Shown: positions 13,293 to 24,172 of the stretch, in pieces | Position numbering within the stretch: position 1 is the stretch's first letter | Layout of the letters: each line of letters opens with the position of its first letter | Assembly (NCBI RefSeq): GCF_901933205.1 | Contig: NC_044585.1 | Location: forward strand, 1,240,001-1,304,000 | DNA length: 64,000 nucleotides | Direction: 5' to 3' | DNA from: Camarhynchus parvulus | Taxonomy: Eukaryota > Chordata > Aves > Passeriformes > Thraupidae | Notes under the pieces: generated by a model | The model's database searches: none | Told to the model about the DNA's origin: nothing | The model's input: the letters and a program-made list of their open reading frames with translations, nothing else | Made by a program: the position numbers and the translations under genes

Positions 13293-13770
13293 CTGACTGG
13301 TTAAATCCTCATACCTGACTGGTTAAACCCCTGCTCCTGACTGGTTAAACCCCCATTACCTGACTGGTTAAATCCTTGTACCTGACTGGTTAAACCCCCG
13401 TACACGACTGGTTAAATCGCCATACCTGACCGGTTAAATCCCCATTCCTGACCGGTTAAATCCCCGTTCCTGACCGGTTAAATCCCCGTTCCTGACCAGT
13501 TAAACCCCCATACCTGACTGGTTAAACCCCCGTACCCAACTGGTTAAATGCCCATTCTTGACTGGTTAAATCCCCGTACCTGACAGGTTAAAGCCCCATA
13601 CCTGACAGGTTAAACCCCCGTTCATGACTGGTTAAACCCCCGTTCCTGACAGGTTAAATGCCCGTTCCTGACTGGTTTAACCCCCGTTCCTGACTGGTTA
13701 AATGCCCGTTCCTGACAGGTTAAAGCCCTGTTTCTGACAGGTTAAATGCCCGTACCTGACTGGTTGTTCC
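13293..13770. repeat. 22-bp minisatellite overlapping the exon 2 splice donor of OSBP2
   Basis: There are about 21 full copies plus a partial one of a 22-bp unit (consensus TGACTGGTTAAAYCCCCGTACC, split here as TGACTGGTTAAA and YCCCCGTACC). The array runs without interruption to 13756 and its last partial copy, TGACTGGTT, lies in exon 2. On the gene strand each unit reads AACCAGTCAGGTAC or a variant, which is the exon end and 5' splice site themselves. Confidence 0.97.
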
Positions 13771-13964
13771 GCATGCGGATGGCCTTGGCCTTGGCCAGCT
13801 CCAGGGCTGTGACCCAGCGCTGCCTCTCCACTTCTGAGTTGGCCTTCAGGTGGTAGGTCCTGCCCCCGTTGGACAGCACGATGTTGCACGAGTCCTCCGT
13901 GTCAATGTGGGCCGTGGACAGGTTGATGGTGCCCCGGCACGTGTGGGCCATCTCTGCCTGAGTC
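13756..13964 (-). CDS. OSBP2: OSBP2 coding exon 2: second half of PH domain
   Basis: The 209-bp exon lies between an acceptor (gtgcag at 13970-13965) and a donor (GTCAG|gtacg, gt at 13755-13754). It continues exon 1 in frame: ...SYYR + TQAEMAHTCRGTINLS. The stretch GTINLSTAHIDTEDSC matches human OSBP2 exactly from memory and differs from OSBP, which fixes the paralogue. The segment holds the later strands and C-terminal helix of the PH domain (YHLKANSEVERQRWVTALEL, then AKAKAIRM) and ends after RNNQS in phase 1. Human OSBP2 next has an acidic linker, coiled coils and the ligand-binding ORD; none of these is visible further left, so those exons lie outside the window. The last 14 or so exon bases belong to a 22-bp minisatellite that fills the start of intron 2. 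Confidence 0.95.
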
Positions 13965-14111
13965 CTGCACGGGAACAGAGGGACAAGGAAGGGTCAGTGC
14001 TGCTGTACCCGACCCCAAAACACCTCCAAGGCACCCTCCTGCACAGCACAGACCTGTGGAGACATCCTGAGCTGGCAGCACTCACATGCAATCCACTAAA
14101 GCTGGAAAAGG

Positions 14112-14323
14112 TGTGGTATTCACATGCCCTCTGAACAGAGAGAGATTTAGCTTTCTCAGGATTCTCCTGAGAGAAGCAGAGAAAAGAATGATCAAAACAA
14201 AATCTCATTTGCAGCTCCTGTGTTTGTGCCCATGTGGAATGTGTTCTGGAGATTGTTTACCCAAGGTGATTGCTTGATTGGATTCTGGTGATGGTGTTCT
14301 GGATTCATTGAGCAATTGGATCC

Positions 14324-14388
<65 letters not shown>

Positions 14389-14586
14389 AGGACTCTCAGG
14401 CAGAGAGCCACAGGTTTTCTAGTTAGTTAGTTATTTAGTTAGTTAGTCAGTCAGTGATAGTTCTTGTTAGTGTAATATAGTTCTAGTATAAATATAGTAT
14501 AATGAAGTAATTAATTAGCCTTCTGGTATCATGGAGTTCTGCACATCATTCTTCCCTGTGTCAGAGGATCTTCACAGCATCCAACA
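14112..14586 (+). mobile_element. Solo LTR of an endogenous retrovirus, with target-site duplication
   Basis: The element begins TGTGGTATTCAC and ends CCAACA (TG...CA). It is flanked by identical GAAAAGG at 14105-14111 and 14587-14593, which supports a 6-7-bp target-site duplication and exact ends. Inside are a (GT)n run, a TTAG-rich stretch, a TATA-like AT-rich segment and TAATTAGCCTTCTG before the 3' part, as in common passerine LTRs. No internal viral genes are present. It lies 148 bp upstream of OSBP2 exon 2, in the orientation opposite to the gene. Confidence 0.85.
14326..14387. repeat. (GT)31 microsatellite inside a solo LTR
   Basis: A pure GT run of 62 bases. It sits where related LTR copies (from memory) have a short CTGTGTC segment, so it probably expanded after insertion. 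Confidence 0.98.
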
Positions 14587-14879
14587 GAAAAGGCCCTCAG
14601 AGAAACAAGGGCAGACTGAGGTGTTTAGATGGAGCTCGTTTCCTTGGAGGAGCAACACCCCATCATTCCTTACACATTCACATCCCACCGTGTCCACTGC
14701 TTCTGGCTGCTCTAAAAGCAAAGTTCCAACTACAAAACACTGGCTTTCACATCTCATTTCCACTGCTGCTCTTCTGCCTTCTCCCAGCTGTCCCACCTCC
14801 AGAATCCAGCACTCTGTGGCTTTTTATACCCTCTCCCTTCCATCATTGTTTTCGTCCAAGTGTGCTCAGACCTTGTATG

Positions 14880-15445
14880 TCCCAGCCCTGGGGTGGCAGC
14901 AGGAGCAGGGCAGTGCCCATGCCCTGAGCTGGCACTGCTGGGGCACCTCCAGTGCTGGGGCAGCTCTGGGACCCTCCTGCCAGGAGAGACCTGGAGGGGC
15001 TGGAGCGTGTCCAGGGCAGGGAATGGAGCTGGGAAGGGGCTGGAGCCCCAGGAGAGGCTGAGGGAGCTGGGAAGGGGCTCAGCCTGGAGCAAAGGAGGCT
15101 CAGGGGGCCCTTGTGGCTCTGCACAGCTCCTGCCAGGAGGGGACAGCCGGGGGGGTCGGGCTGTGCTCCAGGGAACAGGGACAGGAGCAGAGGGAACGGC
15201 CTCAGGCTGGGCCAGGGCAGGGGCAGGGTGGAATTTGGGAACATTTCTTCCTGGAAAGGGCGGTCAGGCCCTGGCACAGCTGCCCAGACCAGGGTTGGAG
15301 TCCCCATCCCTGAAGGGATTTAACAGCCATGTGGATGTGACACCTGGGGACATGGATGAGCGGTGGCCTTGGCAGTGGCAGGTTAATGGTTGACCTCAAT
15401 GATCTCAGAGGGTTTTTCCAACCTCAGTGACTCTGTAATTCCACA
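14880..15445 (+). mobile_element. CR1 LINE 3' fragment
   Basis: CAGCCCTGGGGTGGCAGCAG at the 5' end matches the copy at 1040. It ends TTTTTCCAACCTCAGTGACT and CTGTAATTCC. Confidence 0.9.
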
Positions 15446-16149
15446 AGAACATCAGAGCAGGGAGGCCTTAGAGGCACAGCCTAGAGCTGCTCTCAGAAAG
15501 TGTTGGTGATCAAGCTCACTACAGGACAGAGATATGGTCCCTGCCAGGGAAGAAGAATGGGCAGCACTCCAGGGATACCCACTGCCAAGCTGATTCCTGA
15601 GGCTGCTTGTTACACACAGGAGGCCACTCTGCCTGACCAGGAACTCAAAATCCCCAAACATCTCAAGGACATCTCTCACCTGTTCAGCCCTGACACTGCT
15701 TTGTGGGACAGATTTATGCCAGGGCCACATCCAAGCCTGACACGAGGACATGAAATCCTCCTGGTGCCTCCTTAAGACCTACAGTTTGTGCCTCTCAGCA
15801 CCACAGGGTAAGTTCAGAGCCAGTGCACAGTGTGGTTACACTTTCTGCAGTGGTTGAGTTGGCCCCAAAGGAATCAAGCCCCAGTTTTCATTCCTAAGTC
15901 ATCCCTTCACGCTGCAGCACGTACTGTGCTCCCAGGAGAGATCCCTTCCCACCTTGAGAGAGCTGCTAAAATCATCTTCTCTCGTCCACAAAGCAAAGGT
16001 CCCCAAGGTGACTGCACTAAATCAGCTGCAGGCGTTCAGAGCCTCGCTCTCCCACCAAGGAAACGGAGACGTTGCTCTCCCAGCTCCCCTCCCGTGCCAA
16101 TCGGCATGGGAAATCAATTCCTATCAATCAGCACCCACACACGAGGCAG

Positions 16150-16450
16150 GCACCTGACCCAGCCTGGAGCCAACCTCCTGTGCCCAGAGCCGGGGAAGGG
16201 AGCGGAGGTGCCCTTCAGAGGCCTCGTGGTCAGCTCGATGCGCTCACTCACGGCTGGCACTGGGCTGGGCTGTAACCTGATCCCGCAGATCCCGGCTCGG
16301 CCCTTCCCGCAGCACCGGGAGCGCTGCGTTTGGAGAGCACCTGGCTGGGGGGGTTAAACCTGGGCACGGAGCACCCAGAGGTGGAGGCAGCCGAACCTCC
16401 GCGGTTTTTTAGTTCTGCGAGGGAGCAAGAAGCGCCGGGATTCGCCCTCG
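16150..16450. promoter_or_regulatory. CpG-rich patch inside OSBP2 intron 1
   Basis: About 23 CpGs occur in 280 bp, against very few in the rest of the intron, with GC boxes and CCGCGG. It lies 2.2 kb upstream of exon 2. OSBP2 is known in mammals to have shorter isoforms from internal starts, so an alternative promoter is possible; no exon could be defined. Confidence 0.4.
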
Positions 16451-18417
16451 GAGCGCCAGAATTAGAGCTGTGCATGGGAGGCTGGGGGGAATGACAGCCT
16501 TGGAGAGTCCTGGCCAGGACACACGAGAGAGAAGAAATATCCCAAAATACCACAGGAAGGGCTAAAGCACCCACCCAGCCAGCCAGGGGATGGCAAATAT
16601 CACCGTATCAACATCAATATGTCCCTTTTGCCAGCAGCAGGATCCCAAAGCACCAGGACAGCCTCCATGGAAGCCTTGAGTGGATCGGCCCAAGGCAGCC
16701 CTGCCCAGCCCAGGCACCCAGCTCCAGCCAGAGCAGGGCAGGAACCACGGACAGATGTCATGGCTTACCCCAAAATCGGGCTTGTGGCAACACCAGTGCT
16801 GTTGTGGGTGTGCTAAGATCATCAGAGAGGAGATTCCTTACTGTAAAACCAGCGATATCTTTTACCACAACGCCAGCAAGATCCCATCTCAGCTGTCCGA
16901 CCTCCTCTGGATGCACAGGCCCCAATTCCCACGTGGATTTTGTCCAAGCCAGCAGATGTTGCTGCTCTGAATATATATTTTCCTTTTTTATTTCAACAGA
17001 ATAATAGGAATTTCAGACTGGTGAAAATTCTGGCATCTCCATCACCCACCCTACTCACCAGCCCAGCATAGTTCTTGTATCACAGCCACTCACAATGACA
17101 GGTTTTGCAGAAATCTTGAAAGATTTTCTTTTAAAAATATTATTTATAGCATTTCTCCCTTTTTTTGACTGAAGAAGCTGCTTCAGCTCCTTAACACCAC
17201 AAATCTAAACACAGAGAGTTTGACAAGACAATTTGCAGCATCAGTTCCTTAAAAGGGCTTCAGTCTAAAACTCCTGGAGTCTGATTTTCAGTGACTTGGA
17301 TTCTACAGCCTGACAGAGCAGCTACACACTGCAGTGCTATAAAAGAGCAGCAAATTATAATTTAAAGACTTGCTTCCTACTTCTGAAGGGACACTTGAGC
17401 TCCAGGAGGCTGCTCAGCATGCCAGTGCTGTGCAAGAGAAAGATGCTCCCAATTTTTAACAACTGTACCAAATCTCCCTGGATTTAAACAACAAATCTCC
17501 CTGCAAGGGCTCACAGGACAGGTTTATCTACAGAGCAAAGAGATGAAGGTGAAAAGGGAGATAATAAAATGTTTTTTGCCTGCCATCTCCACAGCTGTGG
17601 TTTTGGTGATCTCCCAACAGCCAGAGGTTGAGCTCAGGATGCTGGGAAGATGCTGCTTACACAGGATCTGTAATTAAATCTGTGTGGCTCTGCTGGAAGC
17701 TAACAGGACACAGCAAGGAATGAACAAGCCAAGCTCACACTCTGCTCCCAACACTTAACCAGCACAAGGGATGCCTGTGGAAATTCTCTTAAGAATTTTC
17801 TTTCTACCTACCAACAAGGCTCTGCCCCATTTTGGGTAGCCTTGTCCCTCCTAGAACTCAACTTCTTGTCTGACAGCTCCAACAGCATCAGGCAGAGGAA
17901 CCCAGCAGGGAACTGAGACGGTCCCCATGTCCCAGGCACAGCAGAATTCCAGCCTGAGCATCCCCAGGAGCTCAGGGAGCTCCCAGCAGCCCAGCCCTGG
18001 GACCAGAGCATTCCTGCAATCCTGGAAGCCCAACAGCTGCCCCAGTTCAGCCAAGCAGGGCAGGAGTGACACCTGGAGGGACAGGTGACATTGTGACATT
18101 CTGTCCTGGCTGGAAGCATCCAGCATCAAGAGGGGGCCAGAAACACTCAGGGTAGTGAGGGACAGATCTCCAAACTGGATTATCCACCTGAAACCCAGCA
18201 GGCAGCTACACAAACACTGAGCTGAGGGTCCCCTTCAAAGCTGGCAAGGCCAGACTCCAGTATCACCCATGTCCTAAGGCACCTCCACAGGGAAATCCAA
18301 ATACACTTGAAGTTATATCCTGAAATATGTTCACACTCTCATCCTGCAGATTTTCCTGATCATCTCAAAACCATTGCCTTGCTGTAAGCCTCAGAAATCA
18401 GCACACCTGATTCTACA

Positions 18418-18812
18418 TCACAGAATCATGGAATGGGTTGGGTTGGAAGGAACCTCAAAGCCCATCCAGTGCCACCCCTGCCATGGCAGGGACACCTCCC
18501 ACTGTCCCAGGGTGTCCCAGTGTCCAGCCTGGCCTTGGGCACTGCCAGGGATCCAGGGGCAGCCCCAGCTGCTCTGGGCACCCTGTGCCAGGGCCTGCCC
18601 ACCCTGCCAGGGAACAATTCCTAATTCCCAATATCCCACCCAGCCCTGCCCTCTGGCAGTGGGAGCCATTCCCTGTGTCCTGTCCCTCCATCCCTTGTCC
18701 CCAGTCCCTCTCCAGCTCTCCTGGAGCCCCTTTAGGCCCTGCAAGGGGCTCTGAGCTCTCCCTGGAGCCTTCTCCTCTGCAGGTGAGCACCCCCAGCTCT
18801 CCCAGCCCATCC
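18418..18812 (-). mobile_element. CR1 LINE 3' fragment
   Basis: Begins TCACAGAATCATGGAATGGG and ends near CTGCAGGTGAGCACCCCCAG. Very similar to 29070-29445 in the opposite orientation. Confidence 0.92.
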
Positions 18813-19969
18813 ATAGCATCTCAAACACTGAATTCCCATCTCATCACTGTTTCCTGCTGTAAATGTAGGTCAGGTTCACACTCAGCCACCTCCCCAGGAC
18901 AGGCTCAGAGAAGCACAAGGTGAGCAGGAGAGACTCCTAAAGGAGCTTTTGTCCTCCTTATCCCAGTGTCTCCTTCACCCTGGGCTTTCACTCCCTGCTG
19001 TTACACCACAACCAGTGAACCCTGGGCACTGAGGGATTCAGAGGCTGCATCTGAACCCCCAGCCTCAGGCCACACACTCCAGGGACTTCACCCCAGCCTC
19101 ATCCAGGAGCCAGCACAGCTCAGGAGGAGCCAGAACAGCTCATGAGCGGCCTCTGACCCAGCCTTCTCCTGGGAAAGCAGCACCAAGTGCTCCAACAGGG
19201 ACCTGCTGGGAGCTCTGGAGCAAGCAGGAGGCACCAGCAGCCACACCAGAGCATGCACAGGGCACCACTGAGCTCCCTGGACACTGCTCACCCAGCAAGT
19301 ATTTCCTAATTTAAACAGCATTTCCAGAAAAATCTCCTGCTGCTGCTGCACAGTCCTGGGGGGTTTCCTTGCCTTACATTTGTTTTCCAAGGAAGTTTTG
19401 CTGTCCAGATTTGGGGGGTGAGTGTAGATCCATCAACAGCCTCCCCTGCACAACCAGACAGGTTCTTGCAGGTCCCACCCTTCAGCTGGATGGGACAGCA
19501 CAGCGGCAGAGCCAGCAGGGATGCTCCCAGCTCCCCTTCCCTCAGGCAGCACTCAAGGTGAAAATAAGAAACATCTGAAGAGTTTGAAAATGAAAAGGCA
19601 CAAAGTTTCAGGGAAGAGAGTGAAATTGTTTGGTTTTGGGGTGGGTTTTGAGTCTCTGGTTGAGAGGTACAGAGACACCACAGCAACATTTGTCACTACC
19701 CATGTGGGATGGAGCTGGACACCAATCCAGGTTCATCCCTGGAGATGGCAGATGGACACACTGAGGGACTCTCCCAGTGAGCTCCACCACCAGGCTGTAT
19801 TTGCAGCTCAGAAACATTTTTGGCTGCCAGATCTCAACAGAATTACAAATCCAGACTCCTGAACTGCTGCAGATCACACCCAAAACCCAATCCAACAGAG
19901 CCAGGAGCAACAAACAGCACAAACCACAGCACAAATCCAACAGCTTCATAGAACAGAGAGGGGCTTCAG

Positions 19970-20230
19970 ACAAGGGCCCAGACAGACAAAGGGGAATGGC
20001 TTCCCATGGACAGGGGCAGGATAAGATAGGACATTGGGGAGAAATTCTCTCCTGGCAGGGTGGGCAGGCCCTGGCACAGGGTGCCCAGAGCAGCTGGGGC
20101 TGCCCCTGGATCCCTGGCAGTGCCCAAGGCTGGACAGGGCCTGGAGCAGCCTGGGACAGTGGGAGGTGTCCCTGCCATGGCAGGGGTGGAACAAGATGAC
20201 ACTGAAAGTCCCATCCACCCCAATCTGTGA
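19970..20230 (+). mobile_element. CR1 LINE 3' fragment
   Basis: GGCAGGGTGGGCAGGCCCTG through GGGAGGTGTCCCTGCCATGG. The terminal repeats are worn. Confidence 0.85.
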
Positions 20231-20917
20231 CACCCTCGCTGCTTCTTACACCACTGCCCTCTCCAGACTCAGAGATTAAGACCTGGTTTTTCTATTGTTT
20301 ATTTCATGGATTAAGTAGAAACCAGTTTGTAAAATTCATTTATTTCATCATACTGGAAAATATTGTAACATTAAGGGCTCTGCAGCCTTAGAGGAATATT
20401 TATACCCATGGCCAAGTGGGAAATGCCCTTTGGAGTCAGGTGCAAGGACTGCTGCAGGCAGAGAGAAGGAGAGAAATCAAGGACAGGGAACAAACCAGGC
20501 AGAATTGGACAATTCAGTAGCTGGGACAGTATTTTATTTCCTTCCCAAGGTTGGGAGGCAGCACAAGGGATGCCACAGCCCTGAGTCCCTGCTGTGCCTG
20601 AGCAGCACAAGGATTCCCATGCAGAATTCAGAGCCTTCCACGGCACCTGGGCTAGGCTGGGCTCTCCCATTCCTCACAGCATTGCCCCAGGGCACAGGGA
20701 CAGGAGCTGCACGGCCCATTGCTCAGTGCCAACAAAAGGCTCTTGTGCCACCACCCCCTCCCAGCGTCAACAACAGCTCCCTCATGGCTCAGCTGCCACT
20801 TCAGAGCATCCATGCCCACATCTGGTGCTTGAATTCCCTGTCACCCCCACCCCACACTCCAGCCTTGAAATATTAGACACATAAGCCATCCTGCACAAGT
20901 GCCCCAAGGCACATTTC

Positions 20918-20972
20918 CCAATAAATTGAGATTTCCCAATAAACTCAGATTTCCCAATAAACTCAGATTTCC
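20918..20972. repeat. 18-bp tandem repeat, 3 copies, each with AATAAA on the plus strand
   Basis: The unit TTTCCCAATAAACTCAGA occurs three times in a row inside OSBP2 intron 1. The AATAAA hexamers are antisense to OSBP2. Confidence 0.85.
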
Positions 20973-21489
20973 CATTTGTTCAGTTTTTGGGGGTATAAAG
21001 CCAGTGAAATCCCTGCTTCCCTTTTAGGCATGAGAAATCCCAAAAAGCACTTGAATTTGAGCTCACATGCCTGAAGTCAGGGCATGGAACACTGAAACCA
21101 AACCTCTTGGGGTTATTACTCTCCCTGGGTTCAAGGAAAAAGGGAGTTTATGACAGCTCAATCCCAGAACTCAGATACCCAAGGGGATGCAGGCGTGTGG
21201 CTCCAGAGGTACTTTCCCAGTGAGTTCAGCACACCACAGCTGGTTCAGCAGGGCTCTCACAAACCACAAGCTCCATGTGACAAACAGCTCAGATATTCCC
21301 TTTGCTTCCTCTTTTCTGCCTTCCCCAAAACCAAGGAAGCACAAACCAACCCCAAACAAGCATGTGGCAAGTGTTGGGCTGAGATTGCTGTAAAAACACA
21401 CGAGTTTGGATCTGTTTAAAGGCCAACTAATCTGTAACTGGCTGCAGTCAGGATGGGCATGGATTGGGAATGATCAGGGCTAAGGGAAA

Positions 21490-21686
21490 GCCTGCAATCC
21501 TGGCTGCAACCCCTGGCTGCAACCCTGGCTGCAATCACGGCTGCAATCATGGCTGCAACCCTGGCTGCAATCCTGGCTGCAACCCTGGCTGCAATCACGG
21601 CTGCAATCATGGCTGCAACCCTGGCTGCAATCCTGGCTGCAATCCTGGCTGCAACCCTGGCTGCAATCCTGGCTGCAACCCTGCAG
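21490..21686. repeat. 12-bp minisatellite, about 16 copies, with a 60-bp higher-order duplication
   Basis: The unit is CTGGCTGCAAYC, with CACGG or CATGG variants. A block of five variant units (ACCC, ATCA, ATCA, ACCC, ATCC order) appears twice, showing a secondary duplication. Both strands stay open (poly CNPG and AAIL-type frames), which is a consequence of the 12-bp period. Confidence 0.95.
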
Positions 21687-23299
21687 CCCTCACCAGCCAG
21701 AGGGATGTCTGCAGCTCAGGCATTCACCACCTCCACAGATCACAGGAATATGCCCCATAACCTATCCTGCAGCTTCCCAAGCTGGTTTCCAGGACAAATC
21801 CCTGCCCACGCTGGGATCCCAGAGCCCAACACCAAAGAGCCTCAGCAACACCAGCCAGGCAAGGATTTAAGGAAGATGTGGCCATACAGCTCTTCTGTAA
21901 GCAAGCAATAAGCACAGCAAGCTGGAATTCACACTCCCTTCTCCACCTTCATTTGGCTGCAATACCCACCCCAGCAAAGGGACAAGGAGGAGCCTGGAAG
22001 ATCCTTCTGCTCCAGACTATTCCCAAACAGCCCTTGTCTCTCTGTGCTTCAGAGAGGGAAAAAAGCTCCAGAGGAGCTCAGGACAGGCAATTTGTCAGAC
22101 AAATTCCCTCAGAGCCACAGTGCAGGACCTGGCAGTGCCTGCTAGGAAGTTCCATCCCACGAGGATGGGACACTTTGCCAACACCAGCACTTCCTACTCG
22201 GAAGCCTCTCCGATGTGAGAGAGTTCCATGAGAACACTCCCTGCTGGGGAAGTGCACGGGTGTAAGAACGTGCTCAGGGCAGGAAAACCACCACAGCCAA
22301 GCTGAAAGGGTTCTGCAAACAACACCCAGGCTACCCCTCACCTCTTTTCCTAAATAAAATCGAGGCTGAGCTGCTGGGTGGCTGAGGAGCACAGAGCAAG
22401 CTCCTCCCAACACACAACATATCCAAGCTGGGTGCCAAGCACAGGGGCTCATTTCCTGAAAACCTGTGTAAAACCTGCAAAAAAGCACTCAGACCTCAAA
22501 ATGCTTTCCCTGCCACAATGAGAATCACAGCAAAAGGCACAGTTCCCTTCCCCTTGTTCCTCAATGCTGTTTCTGCAGCGTTCCCACTGACAAGACTCCC
22601 ACCCCAAACACAAAGATACTCTGAAGTCAGCCCATCCTGCTGCACACCTCTGGCATTGCCTTTTATTTCTGCCTCTCTCGTGTGCATACTGCAAGTTTTC
22701 TGCCAGGACACCTCAGCAGTGGCCAGGAGACAAACTAAGCCATAGTGCAGGTCAGCAGATATGGTTGGCAAAGAGAGTTTGTGTTGGAGTTTTTATGAAA
22801 ACAAAACAAAACAAAAACAAACACAAAAGATAAAACTAATGTTAAAAAAATTACTAGCAAGCACTCTCACTCCTCCCAGCACACCGTGCTATCTCCTCTG
22901 CACCTCTGGAGAGGCTGGTGTGGCCCTGGCTGATAAGGATATCAGCCCTGCAAACACGGGCACCCAAGAAGCTCCTGCAGGCACTGGTTTGGGGCTTCAC
23001 CTGCTCCACCATGCCCCAGCTCTGCAGGCAGCTCCCTGAGCTGCTGTGACCGCAGCCCTGCTCCCACCCAACGCTGCAGCAGCCCCCCAAAAGGGCTCTC
23101 ACTCCTTCCCTTGCTGCAGAGCAGAATGAAAGGAACTCGGCGTGGGAAAAGTATCTCAGGACATGACCAGAAGGAAAGGCTCTAAGAGCGTGTCCTTGGT
23201 GGCAGCTGACCTGCAGCTGACCCAGCACAGGGACAGCCCAGAAACCAAACCACCAGCTCAGCAGCTTCAGCAAAGCCCCTGAGCACAGCTGAGGAGCCA

Positions 23300-24172
23300 G
23301 GCTATGGGCATGGAGCTGGGAATGGTGCAGGAGCCAGGCTACAGGCATGGAGCTGGGAATGGTGCAGGAGCCAGGATCCAAGCATGGAGCTGGGAATGGT
23401 GCAGGAGCCAGGGTCTGCACATGGAGCTGGGAATGGTGCAGGGAGACAGGATCCAAGCATGGAGCTGGGAATGGTGCAGGAGGCAGGCTCCAAGCATGGA
23501 GCTGGGAATGGTGCAGGAGCCACAGGCTCCAAGCATGGAGCTGGGAATGGTGCAGGAGAGCAGGCTCCAAGCATGGAGCTGGGAATGGTGCAGGAGAGCC
23601 AGGCTCCAAGCATGGAGCTGGGAATGGTGCAGGAGCCACGGCTCAAGCTGGAGTGAATGGTGCAGGGAGCCAGTCCAGCATGGAGCTGGGAATGGTTGTA
23701 GGGAGCCAGGCTCCAAGCATGGAGCTGGGAATGGTGCAGGAGCCAGGCTCCAGCATGGAGCTGGGAATGGCTGAAGCGTCAGTGGGCTGTGGTGGAGTCG
23801 CAGGTGGTGTGAGGAGAGGCTGCCATGAGCTGGGAATGGCTGTGGGAGACAGGATCCAAGCATGGAGCTGGGAATGGTGCAGGAGCCAGGATCCAAGCAT
23901 GGAGCTGGGAATGGTGCAGGAGGCAGGGTCTGCACATAGAGCTGGGAATGGTTGTAGGGAGCCAGGCTCTGCACATGGAGCTGGGAATGGCTGTAGGGAG
24001 CCAGGCTCTGCACATGGAGCTGGGAATGGTGTAGGAGCCAGGCTCTGCACATGGAGCTGGGAATGGTTGTAGGGAGCCAGGCTCTGCTCATGGAGCTGGG
24101 AATGGTGCAGGAGAGCCAGGCTCTGCACATGGAGCTGGGAATGGTGCAGGAGAGCCAGGCTCTGCACATGTA
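23300..24172. repeat. About 37-40-bp minisatellite, about 22 copies
   Basis: The core CATGGAGCTGGGAATGGTGC is followed by AGGAGCCAGG and a variable link (CTCCAAG, ATCCAAG or CTCTGCA). There are roughly 22 copies, interrupted once at about 23780-23825 by unrelated sequence. Long open frames of 240-290 codons exist on both strands because few units contain stops. I do not call a gene here. Confidence 0.95.

Larger units (their letters stand above)
1..13755 (-). other. OSBP2: OSBP2 intron 2 (partial; continues off the left edge)
   Basis: All sequence left of the exon 2 donor is intronic. It contains CR1 copies, a probable ERVL-type LTR (about 12.68-13.26 kb), a tandem repeat at 11.2 kb, a short repeat at 9.1 kb and the 22-bp minisatellite at 13.3-13.76 kb. 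OSBP2 exon 3, which should encode an acidic linker and coiled coil, was not found. In 1-1040 I see no feature apart from long GC-rich open frames with no protein-like character. Confidence 0.8.

Noticed and set aside
13293..13760. CRISPR-like regular repeats
   Set aside because: Head-to-tail 22-bp minisatellite with no unique spacers, in a vertebrate intron.
18418..18828. Recurring frames with GILGIRNCSLAGWAGPGTG and similar peptides at many sites
   Set aside because: They are translations of the CR1 3' UTR, repeated wherever CR1 occurs; not proteins.
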